Source: a bacterium (lineage in GTDB: Bacteria > Verrucomicrobiota > Verrucomicrobiia > Limisphaerales > J093). From it: DNA of 64,000 nt. The stretch's first letter is position 1. Every line of letters starts with the position of its first letter. This document shows positions 26,501 through 35,609 of this stretch, piece by piece. The notes beneath the pieces were generated by a model. That model did not search any database and had not been told where the DNA came from. It was given only the letters and a program-made list of their open reading frames with translations. The position numbers were made by a program, and so were the translations under genes. The DNA lies in NCBI GenBank assembly GCA_021780105.1, contig JAJXZJ010000023.1, forward strand, positions 1 to 64,000, in the 5' to 3' direction.

Positions 26501-27211
26501 ATGACCAAAACTTCCGTTGTCACCGGGGCCGGCAGCGGCGTCGGCCGGGCCATCGCATTGGCGCTGGCCAACCAAGGCTGGCGCGTCGCGCTGGTCGGTC
26601 GTCGCGCCCAGGCCCTTGATGAAACCGTGAAACTTGCCGGTGCGGATGCCGACCGTCTGTTCCCCTGCCCCTGCGATATCGGCGACGCCGCTGCGGTGGC
26701 GCGCCTGGCGGAATACGTTCTCGCCGAATTCGCGGAAATCGAAGTGCTCGTCAACGCCGCCGGCACCAATGCGCCGCGCCGCACGTTGGCGGAGTTGTCG
26801 CCGGCGGACTACCACACGATAATGAACACGAACCTGAACGGCGCGTTCTACTGCGTGCAGGCGTTTCTGCCACCGATGCGCGTCCGCGGCTCAGGCACCA
26901 TCATCAACATCGTTTCCGACGCCGGCAAGCTGGCCAGCCCGAAGGCCGGACCCGCTTACGTCATGAGCAAGTTTGGCCTCGCGGGCCTGACCCAGAGCAT
27001 TAATGCCGAGGAACGCGGCCACGGCATCCGCGCCTGCGCGATCTTTCCCGGCGACATTGACACGCCGCTGCTCAACCAGCGCCCCGCGCCGCCGGACGCC
27101 ACGGCCCGCGCGCGCATGTTACAGCCGGAAGACATTGCCGCGTGCGCGTTGCTCTGCGTCAATCTGCCGCCACGAGTCATCGTCGAGGAAATGCTGGTCC
27201 GGCCGCGCTGA
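26501..27211 (+). CDS. Short-chain dehydrogenase/reductase
   Basis: This is a classical SDR of 236 residues. The cofactor motif is TGAGSGVGRAIA at residues 8-19, followed by the strand-4 motif NAAGTNAPRR, an active-site Ser in NIVSDAG and the catalytic YVMSK pair. The basic residues in VGRRAQALDE hint at NADP(H) preference. The substrate is unknown. The permease gene starts about 115 bases downstream on the same strand. Confidence 0.92.
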   Translation: MTKTSVVTGAGSGVGRAIALALANQGWRVALVGRRAQALDETVKLAGADADRLFPCPCDIGDAAAVARLAEYVLAEFAEIEVLVNAAGTNAPRRTLAELSPADYHTIMNTNLNGAFYCVQAFLPPMRVRGSGTIINIVSDAGKLASPKAGPAYVMSKFGLAGLTQSINAEERGHGIRACAIFPGDIDTPLLNQRPAPPDATARARMLQPEDIAACALLCVNLPPRVIVEEMLVRPR

Positions 27212-27325
27212 GACGGCGCTCCCGCGAAGGCGCGCTTGCCAACGGCAGCTCATCTGCGCAGCATTCATCTGCGCGGCTGCTTCGGCAGAGATGAACCGAC
27301 CAGTCCGCCGCGCCTGCTGTATCGC

Positions 27326-28894
27326 ATGGCCAACACCGCCGGAAAACATCAACCGCCCCCGCGTGGCGCGGCGCGCTTTTTCCGGGTCAAGCCGCTCAAC
27401 CACCTGCTCGACGAAACCGGCCGGCCGGACCAACAGCTTCGCCGCAGCCTCGGCCCGTTCCAGCTCACGGCGCTGGGCATTGGCGCCATCGTGGGGGCGG
27501 GCATTTTCTCCACCGTGGGCACGGCGGCCGCCGGCGGCGACGCGCACGTGGGTGCCGGCCCGGCGCTGGCGGTTTCGTTTGTGCTGGTGGCCATCGCCTG
27601 CGGTTTCGCGGCGCTCTGCTACGCGGAGTTCGCCGCGATGGCGCCAGTGTCCGGCTCGGCCTACACCTACGCTTACGCCACGCTGGGTGAGTTGATGGCA
27701 TGGATCATCGGCTGGGATTTGATCCTCGAATATGCCATCGGCAACGTCGCGGTGGCAATCTCGTGGTCCGCCTACTTTCAGGAATTGCTGCGCGGCTTCC
27801 ACCTTCAGTTCCCGCTCTGGCTGGGAACGGATTTTCGCTCCGCGCATCAGGCCGCCGCGTCGCTGGCGGAAATCCAGGCCGTGCATGGCGACGTCGCCGC
27901 CCTCGGCCTGAGTGTGCTGCGCGACGCGCAGGCGTTGGCGACGGCCCCGCGGTTGCTCGGCCTGCCGCTGATCTTCAACCTGCCCGCCGTGTTGATTGTG
28001 GTGGTCATCACCTGGATTCTGGTGCGCGGCATCCGGGAGAGCGCGGCGGTCAACACCACGATGGTCGTGCTCAAGCTGGGCATCATCGTGTTCTTCCTGG
28101 CCGTCGGCGCGTTCTACGTAAAGCCGGAGCATTGGACGCCCTTTGCGCCAAACGGTCTGAAAGGCATTTCCAGCGCGGCGGCGATCATTTTCTTCGCTTA
28201 CATCGGATTCGACGCCGTTTCCACCGCGGCGGAAGAGGCCAGGAATCCGCAACGCGACATGCCCATCGGCATCATCGCCAGCCTGATCGTCTGCACGCTG
28301 GTGTATGTGGCCGTGGCCGTGGTGCTCACGGGCCTGGCGCCGTGGAACACGCTGGACACCGCCGAACCGCTGGCCTCGGTGTTTGCCGCTTTGAAGTTGA
28401 ACTGGACCGCCGGCATCATCGCGGCAGGCGCGCTGTTCGCGAACACCTCGGTGCTCATCGCCTTTCAAGTCGGTCAGCCGCGCATTTTCTTTTCCATGGC
28501 GCGCGACGGCCTGCTGCCGCCGTGGGCGGCGAAGGTGCATCCGCGCTACCGGACGCCGCACGTCACGACGATTCTAACGGGCGTGTTTGTGGCCGCATTT
28601 TCCGGGGTGACGAACATCAACGAAATGGTGGAACTGACCAACATCGGCACGCTGTTCGCTTTCATCCTCGTCGCCGTGGGCATCATTGTGCTGCGGCGAA
28701 CCGACCCGCACCGGCCGCGTCCGTTCCGCACGCCGCTGGTGCCGTGGGTTCCGCTGGGCGCCGTGGTCTGCTGCGGCTATCTGATGGTCGAATTGCCGGC
28801 CGCAACATGGTGGCGCTTTTTCATCTGGCTGGTCGCCGGCCTGGTCATCTACCTGGCCTACAGTGTCCGCCGGAGCCGGTTGGAACAGCAGTAA
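27326..28894 (+). CDS. APC family amino acid permease
   Basis: The inner-membrane transporter has 522 residues and about 12-14 hydrophobic helices. APC features include the first-helix motif LTALGIGAIVGAGIFSTVG, CYAEFAAMAPVSGSAYTYAY, and FFAYIGFDAVSTAAEEARNP in helix 6-7. It resembles the cationic amino acid transporter branch. The start at 27326 is chosen because the upstream frame is not hydrophobic and lacks similarity. A large loop after helix 4 (residues about 170-215) is longer than usual. Confidence 0.9.
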   Translation: MANTAGKHQPPPRGAARFFRVKPLNHLLDETGRPDQQLRRSLGPFQLTALGIGAIVGAGIFSTVGTAAAGGDAHVGAGPALAVSFVLVAIACGFAALCYAEFAAMAPVSGSAYTYAYATLGELMAWIIGWDLILEYAIGNVAVAISWSAYFQELLRGFHLQFPLWLGTDFRSAHQAAASLAEIQAVHGDVAALGLSVLRDAQALATAPRLLGLPLIFNLPAVLIVVVITWILVRGIRESAAVNTTMVVLKLGIIVFFLAVGAFYVKPEHWTPFAPNGLKGISSAAAIIFFAYIGFDAVSTAAEEARNPQRDMPIGIIASLIVCTLVYVAVAVVLTGLAPWNTLDTAEPLASVFAALKLNWTAGIIAAGALFANTSVLIAFQVGQPRIFFSMARDGLLPPWAAKVHPRYRTPHVTTILTGVFVAAFSGVTNINEMVELTNIGTLFAFILVAVGIIVLRRTDPHRPRPFRTPLVPWVPLGAVVCCGYLMVELPAATWWRFFIWLVAGLVIYLAYSVRRSRLEQQ

Positions 28895-28900
28895 TCGGGG

Positions 28901-28933
28901 AAAATAATAAGGGCCGCTGCGATGCAACGGCCC
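28901..28933 (-). terminator. Rho-independent terminator of the RRM gene
   Basis: Read on the minus strand, GGGCCGTTGC, ATC, GCAGCGGCCC (one mismatch) is followed by TTATTATTTT. It lies 28 bases past the RRM stop codon and also just after the convergent permease gene. Confidence 0.75.
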
Positions 28934-28960
28934 GTGTCGATTTCCAGATGTCTTTCCGGT

Positions 28961-29317
28961 CTAGTAACGCCGGCCACCGCCGCCGCCGCCACCGCCGTAG
29001 CCGCCACCGCCGCGACGACCGCCGCCGCCGCCGTAGCCGCCACCACCACCACCACCGGGCGGACGCTCTTCACGCGGGCGGGCTTCATTGACCTTCAAGG
29101 CGCGGCCTTGCAGGTCCTGGCCGTTAAGCGACCGCATGGCCGCTTCGGCGCCTTCCTTGGTCTCCATCGTGACGAAGGCAAACCCACGGGGCTTGCCGGT
29201 CATGCGGTCCAGCATCAGGTTGACCTCGGTGACCGGGCCATGCTGGGAGAACAGGTCTTGCAGATCGTTCTCGGTGACACTGTGGGAGAGGTTTCCCACA
29301 AACAACTTCATGCTCAT
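28961..29317 (-). CDS. RRM-type glycine-rich RNA-binding protein
   Basis: A single RNA recognition motif covers residues 1-80, with RNP2 LFVGNL and RNP1 KPRGFAFVTM. A Gly-rich tail (GGGRRGGGGYGGGG) follows, ending RRY. Bacterial relatives act as RNA chaperones and are often cold-induced in cyanobacteria; the target here is unknown. A second ATG two codons into the frame is an equally good start. The roughly 180-base leader is less GC-rich and contains CCCGA, CTG, TCGGG. Confidence 0.92.
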   Translation of the reverse strand: MSMKLFVGNLSHSVTENDLQDLFSQHGPVTEVNLMLDRMTGKPRGFAFVTMETKEGAEAAMRSLNGQDLQGRALKVNEARPREERPPGGGGGGGYGGGGGRRGGGGYGGGGGGGGRRY

Positions 29318-29500
29318 GATGACTAATGGGCTTAGACTGACCGCTCTTTTGCAGACTGTTCCCGACTGTCGGGTTTCAAATCATCATTGAACCTGCGTTC
29401 ACCTGAGATTCACCATGCCTGAAAGGTGCTAGCTAGCTAAAGCGCAGGCACACCATCGCCGATTCCGGACGGAACGCAATAACATTCTTTCCTCTGCCAA

Positions 29501-30895
29501 CTAGCTTTGGAGTCCATCCCGGACGGCGGTTTCCCAGTCCGTCCATGTCACCAAATCGCCCAGACTCGGCCGGCCGTCGTGCCGCCAGGCTGGCGACGGT
29601 TGTTGCATCCGGCCCACCGCACAAATCCGCGGGACGCCCCATCGTGCGAACCGCGCGGCCAGGGTCTGTTCCTTTGCGCCCGTCGCCGCCAGGCCGACCG
29701 TGGAAATCCGCCCGCGCCACTCGTCCACACCCTGCAAAGCCTGCTCCACGTCCGCCACCGCTTTCACGTAAATGAAGCGGTTCAAGCACGACACGCGAAA
29801 ACGCGGGTCCACCTCGAACACCACCGTCCACGCGGTCGAATCCGGGCTGCACCAGAGCTGCGTGTCCGGCGAGTGCGCGGCGCGAATCTCGTAGAACGCG
29901 CGATGCGCCGCCACGGCGGCGGCGTCCGCGGTCGGCAGCGGCCCGCGCGGCTGGAGCAACTCGCCGGCCGCCAACTCGCCGGCCAGCAGTTCGGCAAAAC
30001 GCTCCGGCGCGTTGCGCCCGCCCGTTTCGACGTAAATGGCGTGCGGCGAAAGGCAGCCCAGTTGGTTCCAGACCATGACATCGCGCGCGGCGGCGGCGAC
30101 CACTTTGGGCAGCGCGAAGTTCGACAACATTTCGTGCGCCACGTAACCGAAACTCAGCCGCGTCCCGTACCCGAGAAATCTCACGCCGGCCGGCAGATGA
30201 TGGCGGATCGCCGTCAGCGTCTCGTCACTTCCCGCGGCCGTCACGCAATCCGCCTCGGCGAACAACGCGGTTTCCAGCGCCCGGTGACCGCCCCGCCACT
30301 CGGCGATTTCCAGGCACGCGCCGAGCTTCGGCTCCACCTCGCGCAACGAATGCGCAAAGAGCCGCGGCAGCAGCGCCGTGCCGCTGGCGCATTTCACGAA
30401 TTGCGCCGACCGCGTCAGCAGCCCCAGCACAATGCTCGTCAAGGCGGGGTTCGGCAGCCGGCCGCCGGTGATGTGAACCAGCATTTCCGGTCCATGCGCC
30501 AGCGCCAGGCGGTTCGAAAACGATTCCACCTCGGCCGCCATCAACCGGTCCAGCCGTTGGGCGTGGCCCAGGTCCTGAAACACCAGCGCCTGCAAGTGAT
30601 CCTGGGTCAGCGAGCCGAAAAACGCGTCAAGGCCGGCGGCCAGCGTCGGCAGGGAAAAACCGAGCGCGGCTGGTCCCTGCTCCAGCGCCCGCCGCCGGAA
30701 TGGATTCGCCGGATCGAGCCAGTCCTCCGCCAGCGCCGCGATGGCCGCGATGATGCTGGCGGTGTCGCGTTCCGCCAGGAACTGCCGCCGGTTGCTTTTC
30801 AGCGCCCGGCACGCCTCGCCCACCATGTCCGGCGTCAGCAACGACGGATTGGCCAGATCGGCAAGGAAGTAGTCCGGCAGGTCCATTGCGTCCAT
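29501..30895 (-). CDS. LuxC-like acyl-CoA/acyl-protein reductase
   Basis: The 464-residue protein belongs to the LuxC family, which reduces an activated fatty acyl group to aldehyde with NADPH. The catalytic Cys281 lies in WNQLGCLSPHAIYVE, the family's hallmark. Upstream nucleotide-binding stretches (HITGGRLPNPALTSIVLGLL, RSAQFVKCASG) are intact. It is the last gene of the minus-strand operon and begins one base after the transporter's stop. With no luxAB or luxD nearby, the aldehyde presumably feeds another pathway, such as alcohol, lipid or secondary metabolite synthesis. Confidence 0.85.
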   Translation of the reverse strand: MDAMDLPDYFLADLANPSLLTPDMVGEACRALKSNRRQFLAERDTASIIAAIAALAEDWLDPANPFRRRALEQGPAALGFSLPTLAAGLDAFFGSLTQDHLQALVFQDLGHAQRLDRLMAAEVESFSNRLALAHGPEMLVHITGGRLPNPALTSIVLGLLTRSAQFVKCASGTALLPRLFAHSLREVEPKLGACLEIAEWRGGHRALETALFAEADCVTAAGSDETLTAIRHHLPAGVRFLGYGTRLSFGYVAHEMLSNFALPKVVAAAARDVMVWNQLGCLSPHAIYVETGGRNAPERFAELLAGELAAGELLQPRGPLPTADAAAVAAHRAFYEIRAAHSPDTQLWCSPDSTAWTVVFEVDPRFRVSCLNRFIYVKAVADVEQALQGVDEWRGRISTVGLAATGAKEQTLAARFARWGVPRICAVGRMQQPSPAWRHDGRPSLGDLVTWTDWETAVRDGLQS

Positions 30896-30896
30896 G

Positions 30897-32198
30897 TTAG
30901 CAGATGTCGAATTGCCCCGCAGCGGCCGGGCCGGTGCCTGCGTAGCGGCGGCCGGGGAACCCGCGTTGACGCAAGGCGTGCAGACACGGCAACGCGGCCA
31001 GCGACACCAGCACCAGCCCACCGATGCCGGCATACAAGCCGAAGTAGCTTGCCGGCTCAGCCGCCGCCGCGCCCATCCGCCGGACCCACATGCCGGCGCA
31101 CCAGTGCGCGAGGTTGCCCAGCAGCCCACCGACCGTGATGAACAGCCCGTAAACCCGGCCGCGGACGGCGTCGGGCACGGCCTGCATCAGGGCCGCCTCG
31201 ATGATCGGATAGCTCGCCATGAAGAAGAATCCATAAGCCAGCAGCGCCGGGATCGTCCACGCCCGCGGCACGCGTGGAAAAACCGCCATGCAACCGGCCG
31301 CCACCACCAACACAAACGCCGTCCAGCGCAGCCGTGCGCGGTCGCTCAGGTGGCCGAACAACGGGTTGCTGACGGTGGCGGCGATGAACAGCAGGCTCAA
31401 CGCCAGCCCCGTGGTGCGCAGGTCGAACCCGCGGGCCTTCTGGAGAAACAGCGAGCCGAGGCTGCCCATCGTGCTGCCGGAAAAATCGCGCAGGCTCAAC
31501 AAACACGCCGCGGCAAGGAACAGCAGCCAGAGCGCGGGAGTCGGGAAAATCGGCGTCCGTCTCGCGGACTCCGCCAGCCGTCCCGTCGCGTGCGACTGCG
31601 GCTGTTCAACGGCCAGCCAAAGAAACACCGCGGCGGCGACCAAGCCGGCAACGCCCAGTTCCAACACCGGCGCCCGCCAGCCCGCGGTGCTGGCGCGCCA
31701 GCCGGCGTATAGCGGTCCGGCAAAAAATCCCGCGCCAGCGCCGATGCCCGCCAGCCCCAGCGCGCGGCCGGTGTTCACCGGAAACAAGCGGGCGATCAAC
31801 GCGGTCGCTGACGGGTGATAAAACGATCCGCCCAGCCCGGCGACCGCCGCGCAGGCCAGCGCGACGCCGTAATTCGGGGCGAGCGCCAGGCCAATGAACC
31901 CGACGGCATTCACCGCCAGGCCCCAGCCAAGCAGTTGTTTCCGGCTCAACCGGTCCGCCAGCACGCCCATCGGATAGCTCGGTCCGAAATAGGCCACCAT
32001 CATCACGGTCTCCAGCAACGTCACCTGCGCCACGCTCGACAGTCCAAGCTGCTTTTGCATCGGCAGGTAAAGCGGAATCAAGGCGACGTTGTAAAGATGG
32101 GTGAAGCCATGCAACAGGCCGCACAGCCAGAGTGTGCGCACCTGGTGCGCGTTCGGCGCGGAAGGAAACGAATCGGCCATCGCAGTCCGCCGGTTCAC
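30897..32198 (-). CDS. Major facilitator superfamily transporter in the lux-like operon
   Basis: The protein has 433 residues and 12 predicted membrane helices. MFS features include YPMGVLADRLSRKQLLGWG between helices 2 and 3 and GLGGSFYHPSATALIARLFP at helix 4, which resembles the fosmidomycin-resistance-type exporters. The GTG at 32198 overlaps the luxE-like stop as GTGA, suggesting translational coupling; an ATG at 32180 is an alternative. Its place between luxE- and luxC-like genes suggests it moves the operon's substrate or product, which is inference. Confidence 0.85.
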   Translation of the reverse strand: MNRRTAMADSFPSAPNAHQVRTLWLCGLLHGFTHLYNVALIPLYLPMQKQLGLSSVAQVTLLETVMMVAYFGPSYPMGVLADRLSRKQLLGWGLAVNAVGFIGLALAPNYGVALACAAVAGLGGSFYHPSATALIARLFPVNTGRALGLAGIGAGAGFFAGPLYAGWRASTAGWRAPVLELGVAGLVAAAVFLWLAVEQPQSHATGRLAESARRTPIFPTPALWLLFLAAACLLSLRDFSGSTMGSLGSLFLQKARGFDLRTTGLALSLLFIAATVSNPLFGHLSDRARLRWTAFVLVVAAGCMAVFPRVPRAWTIPALLAYGFFFMASYPIIEAALMQAVPDAVRGRVYGLFITVGGLLGNLAHWCAGMWVRRMGAAAAEPASYFGLYAGIGGLVLVSLAALPCLHALRQRGFPGRRYAGTGPAAAGQFDIC

Positions 32199-33322
32199 GC
32201 CGGCATCAAGGAGCAGCCGCGCGGTGCGGCCTGCGGCACGCGGCCGGCCAGCTCAAAGCCCTCGCCCCGTCGCACTGCCAGATCCTCGGTTTGAATCGCC
32301 ATCACGGAGCGGACATTCGCCAAATCCACGACGCGAAGCAAACCGGTTTCGCCATCGGCCACGTCGCGGCCCGTTTCCGGCGACACCACCCGCGCCCGCG
32401 CCCACGGCGGGAACCGGAACACCCGCCGGCCGCCGGCTGCCGGCGGCACGCCCGCCACGCTGTCGTAAGCCTGCGAACTGAGTTCGCTCATGCCGTATTC
32501 GCAAACCAGGTGCGACGCCGGAACGCCGAGCCGCCGCGTGATCGAGGCGTGAAGTTCCGCCTTCGACACCATGCGCGACCGGCCTTTGTAGCCGCCGGTT
32601 TCCAGCACCCGTGAACCGGCGGGCAGCGCCAGGTGAACGCCGGCGGCTTCGAGGTGATCGAGCAAATGCACGAAGGAAAACGCGGTGCCGAGCAGACAAA
32701 CGGGCCGACCGGCGGATGCCGCCTCGCGCAACGCCGCCAGTGCGGCCGCCCAGCGCAGCAGCCACGTGCCATCGGCGCCGACGCCAGCCAGAAACAGCGG
32801 TCCCGCCGTTCCGAACACCCGTGCAACGACATCAAACATGTGGACCAGCGACGAGTTTGGCGCGGACTCCGGCGGCGGTGTCAGCACGGCAAAGCGGAGG
32901 GGTGTTTCTTCCCGTCCGTGAAACTCCGGCATGAGATGCATCGCAAACCACGGCCGCAGCGAAGCTTCATAAACCGCGAGCGAAGCGGCATGGTGAAAAT
33001 GCCGGCTGGGCCGCTGTTCGGTCGTGCCGCTGGAGTAAAACACCTGTGTTCTTGCGGCCGGCGGCAGGCTGGTGATTTCGAAATCTTTGAACGCTGCCGT
33101 CGGCACCGCCGGAACATCCAGCCAGCCCCGCACGCTGGCCGGCGACACCTGGCGTGCCCGGCAGAGCCGCTGGTAAGCGGGTACGTGATCGAACTGCAGC
33201 GTAAACAGCGCCTGCGCGAGCTGTTCGAATTCGTCGTCCGCCGCGGGCGCGGGCAGGGCCGCGGCGCGCGGGATGAATTCCACAATGCGCGCGGAAACCT
33301 GGGAGAAAACGTTGTCATTCAT
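32195..33322 (-). CDS. LuxE-like acyl-protein synthetase
   Basis: LuxE-type enzymes activate a fatty acid with ATP, load it onto a Cys and pass it to LuxC. The adenylation motif FYSSGTTEQRPSRHF and the family block CEYGMSELSSQAYDSV are present. The product is 375 residues. The start at 33322 (MNDNVFSQVS) removes an unlikely Cys/Gly-rich extension. It heads the operon with the transporter and the LuxC-like reductase; no second promoter is evident. The natural acid is unknown. Confidence 0.82.
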   Translation of the reverse strand: MNDNVFSQVSARIVEFIPRAAALPAPAADDEFEQLAQALFTLQFDHVPAYQRLCRARQVSPASVRGWLDVPAVPTAAFKDFEITSLPPAARTQVFYSSGTTEQRPSRHFHHAASLAVYEASLRPWFAMHLMPEFHGREETPLRFAVLTPPPESAPNSSLVHMFDVVARVFGTAGPLFLAGVGADGTWLLRWAAALAALREAASAGRPVCLLGTAFSFVHLLDHLEAAGVHLALPAGSRVLETGGYKGRSRMVSKAELHASITRRLGVPASHLVCEYGMSELSSQAYDSVAGVPPAAGGRRVFRFPPWARARVVSPETGRDVADGETGLLRVVDLANVRSVMAIQTEDLAVRRGEGFELAGRVPQAAPRGCSLMPA

Positions 33323-33422
33323 GCGGTTTTGCGGGCTGCATCCGCAGCCGATGGCTGGTTTTCCGCCACAGCCAGAGGCGACTGTAATCCGGACCACGCA
33401 CCGGGAAAAGTGGGAAATTCCG

Positions 33423-33452
33423 GTGACAATCCTGTTTGGACTGAATTAAATA
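33423..33452 (+). promoter_or_regulatory. Possible promoter of tRNA-Arg
   Basis: GTGACA and TAAATA with an 18-base spacer lie about 50 bases upstream of the tRNA. The -35 box is one base from consensus. This is weak evidence by itself. Confidence 0.35.
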
Positions 33453-33501
33453 ATCGCTTGCAGCGACCGCGCGCGAAAGGCTAGCTTTCCACCGCTCTGA
33501 G

Positions 33502-33580
<79 letters not shown>

Positions 33581-33888
33581 CTCATTTTCAAGGAGTTACG
33601 TCACGGGCTTAAAGTCAGAAGCGTTCCAGTTTGAGATTTGATGCTGCCCGGGTGGCCAAAACCGCCAAATCAAAGTGGAAGGCCAAGCAAGCCAGGCTTT
33701 GGACCAAGGCTCTTTCACCTCCGGGATGACCATAGTCAGGCAATGGCGCAGAAGACGTTTTGGCCGGAGTATGATTCGCACGGCCGTCATCATGTGCCAA
33801 AGCACCCATAGTCCGGCAAACCTTTCTAGGGGCCCGGTAACGATCGCGGTCTTGTGTCGAATTGAGGGTCACCTTAAGAATTACGCCT
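33581..33888. other. Intergenic region downstream of tRNA-Arg
   Basis: About 310 bases without a convincing gene. It contains a second copy of the ten bases GCACCCATAG (33802-33811), identical to the 5' end of the tRNA. No integrase, terminator-like T run or 3'-end duplication typical of an integrated element is visible. Confidence 0.4.
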
Positions 33889-34995
33889 ATGAAGCCAGAC
33901 GAACTTCGTTGGGGCATTTTGGGCACGGCTGAAATTGCCCGGAAGAACTGGAAGGCCATTCAACTCACCGGCAACGCCACCGTCACCGCCGTCGCCAGCC
34001 GCGACGCCGGACGCAGTCGTCGGTTCATCGCCGAATGCCAGGAACAGGCGCCGATGGAGGCCGTCCCGCAAGCCTTTGGCCGTTACAAGGACCTGCTGGA
34101 TTGCGACGCGGTGGATGCGGTTTACATTCCGCTGCCCACCGGCTTGCGCAAGGAATGGGTCCTGCGCGCCACGGCGGCGGGCAAACACGTGGTCTGCGAG
34201 AAACCCTGCGCCGTGAGTGTTGCCGACCTCGAGGAAATGCTGGCGGCTTGCCGCCAGCATCGGGTCCAATTCATGGACGGCGTCATGTTCATGCACAGCC
34301 GGCGGCTGGAAAAACTTCGCGAGGTTCTGGATGACGGTCAAAGCGTCGGCCCGGTCCGGCGTATCGCCTGTGCGTTCACGTTTCGTCAGTCTCCGGAGTT
34401 CTTCGTCAACAACATCCGCGCGCACGGCGCGTTGGAACCTTCCGGCTGCCTTGGCGATCTGGGCTGGTACTGCATCCGGTTTGCTCTCTGGGTCATGAAG
34501 TGGGAGATGCCGATCCAGGTCAGCGGTTGGCTCCTGGCCGAGCATCAACGTCCGGACAGCCCGGCGGCGGTGCCCACGGCCTTCTCCGGCGAACTGGTGT
34601 TCGCGGGCGGGGTTTCGGCCAGCTTCTACTGTTCGTTCCTCACCGAGACCGAACAATGGGTCAAGCTCAGCGGCACGCTCGGCTGCCTGGAGATGTCCGA
34701 CTTCGTCCTGCCCTGGGCGGGGACGGAGTTGGACTTCGAGATTCAGCACACCAGTTTCCAGGTCCAGGGCTGTGACTTCCGGATGCAGACGCACCCGCAT
34801 CAGCTTGCCATCGCCGAGCACAGTCACGGCCATGCCAGCGCCCAGGAGGTCAACCTCTTCCGCAACTTCAGCATCCAAGTGCTCTCCGGGCAATTGAACC
34901 CGGTCTGGCCGGAGGCAGCGCTCAAGACCCAGAAAGTCATGGCCGCCTGTCTGGCTTCCGCAAGGGCACAGGGACGCCGGACTGAGGTTGACTAA
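33889..34995 (+). CDS. Gfo/Idh/MocA family oxidoreductase (3), dihydrodiol dehydrogenase-like
   Basis: The 368-residue dehydrogenase has LRWGILGTAEIARKNWKAI at the cofactor end, VYIPLPTGLRKEWVLRA, HVVCEKPCAVSVADLEEML and MDGVMFMHSRRLEKLREVL. These pieces match the dimeric dihydrodiol/1,5-anhydro-D-fructose reductase-like branch rather than copies 1 and 2. LGDLGWYCIRFALWVM provides the catalytic-loop region. It is cytoplasmic. It lies downstream of tRNA-Arg with no neighbour in the same operon. Confidence 0.9.
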   Translation: MKPDELRWGILGTAEIARKNWKAIQLTGNATVTAVASRDAGRSRRFIAECQEQAPMEAVPQAFGRYKDLLDCDAVDAVYIPLPTGLRKEWVLRATAAGKHVVCEKPCAVSVADLEEMLAACRQHRVQFMDGVMFMHSRRLEKLREVLDDGQSVGPVRRIACAFTFRQSPEFFVNNIRAHGALEPSGCLGDLGWYCIRFALWVMKWEMPIQVSGWLLAEHQRPDSPAAVPTAFSGELVFAGGVSASFYCSFLTETEQWVKLSGTLGCLEMSDFVLPWAGTELDFEIQHTSFQVQGCDFRMQTHPHQLAIAEHSHGHASAQEVNLFRNFSIQVLSGQLNPVWPEAALKTQKVMAACLASARAQGRRTEVD

Positions 34996-35378
34996 GCCCG
35001 CTTCGCGGAGCGTGTCCACATCGGCCCAGGTTGCGTTGTTGTTACCTCCGGCAGACCTCGCATCGCGTCCGGGATGCAGGTGGTGAACGTGGCCAAACGG
35101 CAGGCGGAGATGGGGTAACCCAGGCAGTCTTCAAAAGCCAGCCCAACGGTTTCTTTCGCTTGGCGGAGATCAATCCAACAGCTCACCGCGTTGGGATGAA
35201 CAAAGGCGACGGCGTTGTGTTCACCTTGATCGGAGGCAGAATCTGGTTTGTTGCGCATGGAGACTTCGATAGCCAGCCGATCATGGAACGTCTCCCGATG
35301 CACGAACTGTTGGCGTTTTGCCCGTAAAAGGAGCTAGACTTATCCGCGCAATTGGCGTAAAAACTCGTTTGTAACAGT
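34996..35378. other. Intergenic region with no supported gene
   Basis: Short frames exist on both strands, but none has recognisable domains, a ribosome-binding site or the codon pattern of the neighbours. It precedes a sensor-gene remnant and may be decayed coding sequence. Confidence 0.35.
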
Positions 35379-35565
35379 ATGAGTCCCCAAACAGCCAGCC
35401 TCGGCGCAGAGCTGGTGGAGCGTCTGCGGTTCGACACGATGACCGCCGAGCTTTCGTTGAAATTCAGCAATCTGCCCGCCAGTGAGATGGATCGTGAGAT
35501 TTGGGACGCGGAGCGCAGCATCTGCAAGTTCCTTGGTTCGGATGTTGCGGGCCGCGCACCTTATT
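35379..35565 (+). pseudogene. N-terminal remnant of a sensor or PAS-type regulatory gene
   Basis: The frame begins ELVERLRFDTMTAELSLKFS, then NLPASEMDREIWDAERSICK, FLGSD. This strongly resembles the conserved helix that precedes PAS or GAF domains in LuxR-type regulators and sensor kinases (LSARFVNLPADxVDxEI pattern, recalled from the family). After about 55 residues the similarity ends in low-complexity sequence. It happens to be in frame with the next gene, whose own signal peptide shows that it starts separately. Confidence 0.5.
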
Positions 35566-35609
35566 CTCACACCCCGAAGCACAGTGAGTGCGATTCAAAC
35601 GCCAAAACT

